This document shows, in pieces, positions 47,240-50,786 of a stretch of 50,786 nucleotides of DNA (position 1 is its first letter; the number at the start of each line of letters is the position of its first letter). The notes under the pieces are model-generated. The model ran no database searches. It saw nothing but the letters and a program-made list of their open reading frames with translations, and had not been told where the DNA came from. The DNA is from a virus. The stretch is taken from positions 1 through 50,786 of IMG/VR virus record IMGVR_UViG_3300028610_001199; one strand, 5' to 3'. A program made the position numbers and the translations under genes.

Positions 47240-47621
47240 ATATGAAAAGATAATCGCGTATAAAATAATAGATGGTGATAATTCTTTAGAAATATTTGAT
47301 ACGGAGAAAGAAGCTATTTCCTATTGTAAAATAATTGAACTCGAAGAAGCATTTGAGATTGCTGGCGCGATTATAACATTAGGACATATCAAAGATTGGC
47401 TTGATGAAAATTCTACTATTGTTATTAATTATTTACAAAGAGATGACGATAACAAAGAAGAGACTAAACCTAATATTAGATTGTTAAAAAATAAGGAGCT
47501 TATGAAAGAAGGTGACCTTGATTATGACTTCCATTTAGAAAGTTGGTTCCCTTTTAAATATAGCTTAGTTGATATTAAATACGACCACATAGCCCATGGA
47601 CAAATTGGAAGGTTAATATAA
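47232..47621 (+). CDS. Hypothetical acidic protein
   Basis: A 129-aa product with IEIFDTEKEAISYCKIIELE-like sequence near the start and WFPFKYSLVDIKYDHIAHGQ at the end. The overall composition is acidic. No known family. Confidence 0.45.
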   Translation: MAEYEKIIAYKIIDGDNSLEIFDTEKEAISYCKIIELEEAFEIAGAIITLGHIKDWLDENSTIVINYLQRDDDNKEETKPNIRLLKNKELMKEGDLDYDFHLESWFPFKYSLVDIKYDHIAHGQIGRLI

Positions 47622-47956
47622 TGGCTACTAATAGCGGGACTATTCGACAGACAGCATTTAGAACACTATCAAACCTTAACGACTACGAAAGAGACGCAGC
47701 AATAAGAAGACTAGAAAAGGTGTACTTTAAGATCACAGGTATTGAAGGCCAGATTGACTTTCAAAGAACTATGATAAATGATTTAAGGCTTAAATGGTCT
47801 AATAACGATGGGTTGATTGTAGATCCGGCTACGTTAAGCCTGGGGGCTATAGTCTTCTGGACTGAAGGGGAAAAGCTCCACGCTTCATGCCCTGATATTT
47901 TTGATGCATTTGATATAAAAGATCATAGAGAATTAATAACTTATGGAGAAGAATAA
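47621..47956 (+). CDS. Hypothetical protein
   Basis: A 111-aa product. Helices in the first half (TIRQTAFRTLSNLNDYERDA) are followed by LIVDPATLSLGAIVFWTEGE. It overlaps both neighbours by one base. Function unknown. Confidence 0.45.
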   Translation: MATNSGTIRQTAFRTLSNLNDYERDAAIRRLEKVYFKITGIEGQIDFQRTMINDLRLKWSNNDGLIVDPATLSLGAIVFWTEGEKLHASCPDIFDAFDIKDHRELITYGEE

Positions 47957-48285
47957 TGAAAGAGATAGCTGGATTAGCAATAATCATATTTCTAGGATAC
48001 AGTATTATAGGTACTGGGACACGTGTAGACGAAATAAGAGCTAAAGTCCCTGAATCTATAGCGGGAAGAAGCTGGAAAATTATAAGATATGAAGGATACC
48101 AGTATGGTAGTTGGTGTAACCACGGGGGAAAAGTTTGGTACCATGTAAAAGATTTAAAACAAAAAAATACTTATTACAGGGTTTACGTGACTATTTGGGG
48201 CAATGAATTACAATATAATTATGGAGAACCAGAAACCCTTAACCGTGTAGATCTAGAGATTACAGGTGATTATAATGGGAATTAA
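47956..48285 (+). CDS. Membrane-anchored small protein
   Basis: The 109-aa product has one N-terminal hydrophobic segment (IAGLAIIIFLGYSIIGTG) and a periplasm-like beta-rich part (YEGYQYGSWCNHGGKVWYHV). It may be a signal-anchored protein. No known family. Confidence 0.5.
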   Translation: MKEIAGLAIIIFLGYSIIGTGTRVDEIRAKVPESIAGRSWKIIRYEGYQYGSWCNHGGKVWYHVKDLKQKNTYYRVYVTIWGNELQYNYGEPETLNRVDLEITGDYNGN

Positions 48286-48589
48286 GCAACAACGCGCTAA
48301 TTCACGAGCAACTAAGACTGACTGGGAAGCTCTCGAAAAAGAAGAGCGTAGTATGTATAAGACAGGGTTTGCAATTGAAACAGTACGTCATATTCAAAAT
48401 CTTCTTAATCCAATAGAATCTGATGAGCATGTATATGAAGTAATTGCCCACGAGCTAAAGGTTTTATCAACAGAGTACGATGTATATTGTAGTAGATACA
48501 GAGAATTAAGTAAGTTTGTAATTAAGGATCTACAATTTGAGATTAGTGAGTTTGAAAAAGAAAAGAAGGAGATTGAAGATGGAGTATGA
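48275..48589 (+). CDS. Hypothetical helical protein
   Basis: A 104-aa product; the ATG 48275 has AGGTGA ahead, and an ATG 9 bases earlier is also in frame. Its C-terminus, EKEKKEIEDG, is encoded by the first copy of the 28-base repeat that also carries the next ribosome site. Confidence 0.5.
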   Translation: MGIKQQRANSRATKTDWEALEKEERSMYKTGFAIETVRHIQNLLNPIESDEHVYEVIAHELKVLSTEYDVYCSRYRELSKFVIKDLQFEISEFEKEKKEIEDGV

Positions 48590-48974
48590 TAAATTAAAAA
48601 TTCAAATGGCAATAGTTCTTTGGGATAACCACAAAACAATCGAAGTTGATGTTGGTGGGAACACATGTATCCATTGCGGTAACAGCACTCACTTTCAACC
48701 TCACAAAGTTGATTGTATTATACCAGATGTTAAAGAATATTTAATAACTATTGGAGTTTGAAAAAGAGAAAAAGGAGATTGAAGATGAAGGTTGATAAGC
48801 TCAAAATCAAGATGGCCGCAGCTATTTGGGATAAACACTTAGTTGTAGATCATAATGGTAGCGCTGCCTGCAATTATTGTGGGACAGTTGAAAAGTACTG
48901 GCACGACGATGATTGCCTTGTCTTGGATGTTAGAAGATATTTAATAGAAAAAGAAAAGAAGGAGATTGAAGATG
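48554..48974 (+). repeat. Three 28-base repeats carrying ribosome sites
   Basis: Near-identical 28-base units at 48554-48581, 48760-48787 and 48947-48974 start GAAAAAGA, hold an AAGGAG ribosome site and end GATTGAAGATG, with the final ATG used as a start codon. In the first and third copies they also encode the C-terminus KEKKEIEDG of the preceding gene. The layout suggests duplication of a gene together with its translation signal. Confidence 0.85.
48579..48761 (+). CDS. Small Cys/His protein, paralogue of 48785-48985
   Basis: The ATG at 48579 is placed by the 28-base repeat. The 60-aa product has MEYDKLKIQMAIVLWDNHK and then TCIHCGNSTHFQPHK, likely a small zinc-binding motif. It aligns with the next product (DKLKIKMAAAIWDKH, ACNYCG). 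Confidence 0.6.
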   Translation: MEYDKLKIQMAIVLWDNHKTIEVDVGGNTCIHCGNSTHFQPHKVDCIIPDVKEYLITIGV

Positions 48975-48985
48975 GAAGAGATTAA
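48785..48985 (+). CDS. Small Cys/His protein, paralogue of 48579-48761
   Basis: The 66-aa product starts at the ATG at 48785, which is placed by the second repeat. Its MKVDKLKIKMAAAIWDKHL and CNYCGTVEKYWHDDDC parts match the first copy. Its C-terminus comes from the third repeat. Function unknown. Confidence 0.6.
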   Translation: MKVDKLKIKMAAAIWDKHLVVDHNGSAACNYCGTVEKYWHDDDCLVLDVRRYLIEKEKKEIEDGRD

Positions 48986-49136
48986 AATAATTCAAATTAC
49001 CGCTAGTGAAGATGGAGAGATCCATGGGTTAGGAAGCAATGGGTTGGTTTATTGGCTAGTGTCTAGTTCTAGCGCTAATTACAAAGAAGGTGAATGGCTT
49101 TGTGTTTCTAGTAATGTTTTTAAGGAGAAAAAATAA
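48972..49136 (+). CDS. Hypothetical small protein
   Basis: A 54-aa product from ATG 48972, placed by the third repeat. Beta-rich with GEIHGLGSNGLVYWLVSSSS. It overlaps the next ATG (TAATG). No family recognised. Confidence 0.5.
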   Translation: MEEIKIIQITASEDGEIHGLGSNGLVYWLVSSSSANYKEGEWLCVSSNVFKEKK

Positions 49137-49369
49137 TGGCTGTAATATCAACACTACCGAATGACGCGATGGCTAAAGAACAAGACTATCCTAAATTAAT
49201 GAAGGTAAAGGACACAGGCTTAATTGTACTATTCTCATCAAGAAAGATGGGGCAAGTAGTGTTTGCCGATAAAAATTGGCCTATTGGAGAGACATCCAAC
49301 AATTGAGACATGCACGGATTCGAAGACTATAGCGGATCTGTAACTTTACAAAACAAAAAAGGAGAGTAG
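49136..49369 (+). pseudogene. Small gene with in-frame TGA at 49304-49306
   Basis: The frame from ATG 49136 stops after 56 aa at TGA 49304-49306, then continues in the same frame for 20 more codons (DMHGFEDYSGSVTLQNKKGE) to TAG 49367-49369. The 49136-49306 part reads as an ordinary protein (LPNDAMAKEQDYPKLMK; GQVVFADKNWPIGETSNN). Similar small phage proteins, as I recall them, have Trp here before an M-x-x-F-x-D-Y-x-G-S-x-T-L-x-N run. TGA may be a Trp-codon mutation, a base error or a stop that is sometimes read through. Confidence 0.45.
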
Positions 49370-49371
49370 AT

Positions 49372-50223
49372 ATGGCTTTATACAATTCATACGGCGAACT
49401 AGTCTACGAAGTCCCTACAGCTAAGGGCGATAAGATGAAAAGCGTTAACACTACTGAAATTGCTAGAAGAATTAAAGACCCTAGTATAGGCGGTATGCTG
49501 TATCCTAGAGTATCTGACATCCTATCAGTATGGAATAAGCCAAGTCTAGTACAATGGATTAAAGAACAAGGAATATTGGCTGCATTAACTACAGATAGAT
49601 TAGAAGGAGAAGACGATATAGCTTTTATGAAGAGATTAGAAGTTGATAGTAATGATGCTAGGGATAAAGCTGCTGAAGCTGGTACTATTATCCATAAGTA
49701 TTTACAATTATTAATTATAGAGCAAGAAGTTGAACCATTTCCCCACCGCCATCTTTACGATATAGCTTATCTAGCTTACTATGAAATCGAAAACTACTTA
49801 TACGAGAACTATGGTGCTAAATTTTCTATTGGCAGACTTGAGACCGAAATCCCTTTAGTAAATAGAGAATTAGGTTATGCTGGGACTGTAGATTGCATTA
49901 TTAATTCTGGAGGTAGCTCACCAATTTACCTAGACTTTAAGACAAAAGACCGCCTTGATAAGAAGAATAAAAGTGATTATGTTTTTACTGAGAACGGACA
50001 ACAGCTCTGTGCATATGCTTTAGCTAGAAAAGAATTCGATAATGCTATACTCATAAACGTCTATATCGATAGAGAAACAGGTCATGTAGAGTTTTTTCAG
50101 TGGGTTGAAGGAGACAATAAGCTTCATAGTAAGTGGAGAAAATCTACACAAAAGGAACTGTTCTTAAACGCATTAAATTCTTACCACCTAATGAGAAATA
50201 TCGATTACTCTAAAATATTCTAA
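49372..50223 (+). CDS. PD-(D/E)XK exonuclease, RecB/Cas4-like
   Basis: A 283-aa nuclease. The recognisable core runs from AGTIIHKYLQLL (His near residue 107) through RLETEIPLVNRELGYAGTVD (Glu and Asp), then SPIYLDFKTKD (the D-x-K motif) and GQQLCAYALA (the Q-x-x-x-Y motif). The fold and motifs match phage exonucleases that work with single-strand annealing proteins. The Rad52-type gene follows in the circular operon after a lipoprotein and two small genes. It probably resects double-stranded ends for annealing and recombination. Confidence 0.85.
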   Translation: MALYNSYGELVYEVPTAKGDKMKSVNTTEIARRIKDPSIGGMLYPRVSDILSVWNKPSLVQWIKEQGILAALTTDRLEGEDDIAFMKRLEVDSNDARDKAAEAGTIIHKYLQLLIIEQEVEPFPHRHLYDIAYLAYYEIENYLYENYGAKFSIGRLETEIPLVNRELGYAGTVDCIINSGGSSPIYLDFKTKDRLDKKNKSDYVFTENGQQLCAYALARKEFDNAILINVYIDRETGHVEFFQWVEGDNKLHSKWRKSTQKELFLNALNSYHLMRNIDYSKIF

Positions 50224-50232
50224 GGGAAAAAT

Positions 50233-50451
50233 ATGAAAATATTAATAGTTTTATTGTCTTTAATTATGATAGGTTGTACAGGGAGTCATGGATCAATAAG
50301 GATTAATAACAAAAATTACTCAACTGAAGTGAGTTATAAGGTAGTTAAAATAGATAGATGTGAATATATATTCGTTCAGCCCCCTAGTCGTCGAGGACTT
50401 CAAGTTATCCATAAAGAGAATTGTAATAACCCATACCATAAGGAGAAATAA
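50233..50451 (+). CDS. Small lipoprotein
   Basis: The 72-aa product has a lipoprotein signal (MKILIVLLSLIMIGC, with Cys 15 as the likely lipid-attachment site, then TGSHGS). The remaining 57 aa are basic with CEYIFVQPPSRRG. Such small lipoproteins may act as outer spanins or exclusion proteins. No partner was recognised. Confidence 0.65.
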   Translation: MKILIVLLSLIMIGCTGSHGSIRINNKNYSTEVSYKVVKIDRCEYIFVQPPSRRGLQVIHKENCNNPYHKEK

Positions 50452-50453
50452 TC

Positions 50454-50687
50454 ATGAGCTTAGAGATTACGTATTACAGCTGTGAATTAGAAAAAACTGA
50501 AGTATGTAAAAGCAAAATGACCGGACAAACCTATACTACTTTAACATTAAATAAGAACTTTGAATTTGAATATACAGAATCTATCTACATTATAGAATCA
50601 ATCCTTAAGTCCCATGGGGTTGATATATTTACCGACGAGCAATTAGATAAAATTAAAGAACATATTAATTTAAAGGAGAAAGAATAA
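50454..50687 (+). CDS. Hypothetical small protein at circular join
   Basis: A 77-aa product with a Lys/Glu-rich helical C-terminus (DKIKEHINLKEKE) and a beta-rich start (LEITYYSCELEKTEVCKSKM). Its last 45 bases are repeated at 1-45. It lies between the lipoprotein and the 143-aa protein. No family recognised. Confidence 0.5.
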   Translation: MSLEITYYSCELEKTEVCKSKMTGQTYTTLTLNKNFEFEYTESIYIIESILKSHGVDIFTDEQLDKIKEHINLKEKE

Positions 50688-50786
50688 TATGAGAAAATGG
50701 ATTAGAAATTGGTTATTAAAAGACGAAGAAGACTATATAAACTTAAAAGAAAAATTAAAGGATCATAAAGAATATGCAGAACAAGA
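50643..50786. repeat. Terminal direct repeat, right copy
   Basis: Identical to 1-144. It includes the end of the 77-aa gene and, from the ATG at 50689, the first 98 bases of the 143-aa gene that is complete at 47-478. Confidence 0.97.

Overview
The window is the essentially complete genome of an AT-rich tailed bacteriophage with a podovirus-type virion. The first 144 bases are repeated exactly as the last 144 bases, so the sequence closes into a circle of about 50,642 bp; one operon runs across the join. Recognisable virion genes are a small and a large terminase subunit, a P22-type portal, a Q-rich presumed scaffold, a presumed capsid protein, adaptors, a beta-helix tailspike, an NHL beta-propeller, a tail nozzle-like protein and three glutamine-rich or very long ejection-type proteins. 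No tape-measure, sheath, integrase, RNA polymerase or replicative DNA polymerase was recognised. Strong AAGGAG-type ribosome sites and TTGACT-N17-TATAAT-type promoters suggest a host with ordinary sigma70 transcription and Shine-Dalgarno initiation. The host cannot be named from the sequence.

Layout. (1) 47-2087, plus strand: the end of the right-hand operon, with a Rad52-type annealing protein. It stops at a 17-bp hairpin (2200-2245) shared with the converging late operon. (2) 2251-23798, minus strand: the late operon, starting at a promoter at 23863-23835 and running terminase, portal, scaffold, capsid, head-completion, tail and ejection genes. (3) 24003-25558, minus strand: a short operon with a dATP/dGTP diphosphohydrolase-like protein, ended by a T-tailed hairpin. 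(4) 25559-26136: a divergent control region with opposing promoters and about 340 nt of strong nested hairpins, a candidate structured RNA. (5) 26137-37113, plus strand: early or middle genes, including a DnaD-like replication protein, three exported proteins, a RusA-like nuclease, SSB, an HNH-AP2 endonuclease and a metallophosphoesterase. A terminator-promoter pair at about 33.65-33.71 kb splits this unit. (6) 37164-40085, minus strand: nine small genes, meeting the early operon at a hairpin at 37120-37156. (7) 40086-40914: an 829-bp gap without a gene. (8) 40915 to the end and on into 1-2087, plus strand: many very small genes, some in patchy cassette-like order between 41.1 and 45.2 kb, then tightly overlapping genes, a RecB/Cas4-like exonuclease and a lipoprotein.

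How the genes fit together. The exonuclease (49.4-50.2 kb), the Rad52-type annealing protein (0.5-1.3 kb), SSB (31.2 kb) and the RusA-like nuclease (30.2 kb) form a single-strand annealing recombination set. With the DnaD-like protein they suggest that the phage borrows the host replisome and resolves its own concatemers. A XRE-type repressor-like gene at 42.8 kb sits among repeated CCGATA-containing intergenic motifs. The most unusual parts are the structured block at 25.69-26.03 kb, a tRNA-like hairpin cluster at 43.8-43.96 kb, and a group of exported proteins at 28.0-29.8 kb, one of which shares a motif with a virion protein encoded far away in the late operon. No lysis enzyme was recognised, although several tiny membrane proteins are holin candidates.
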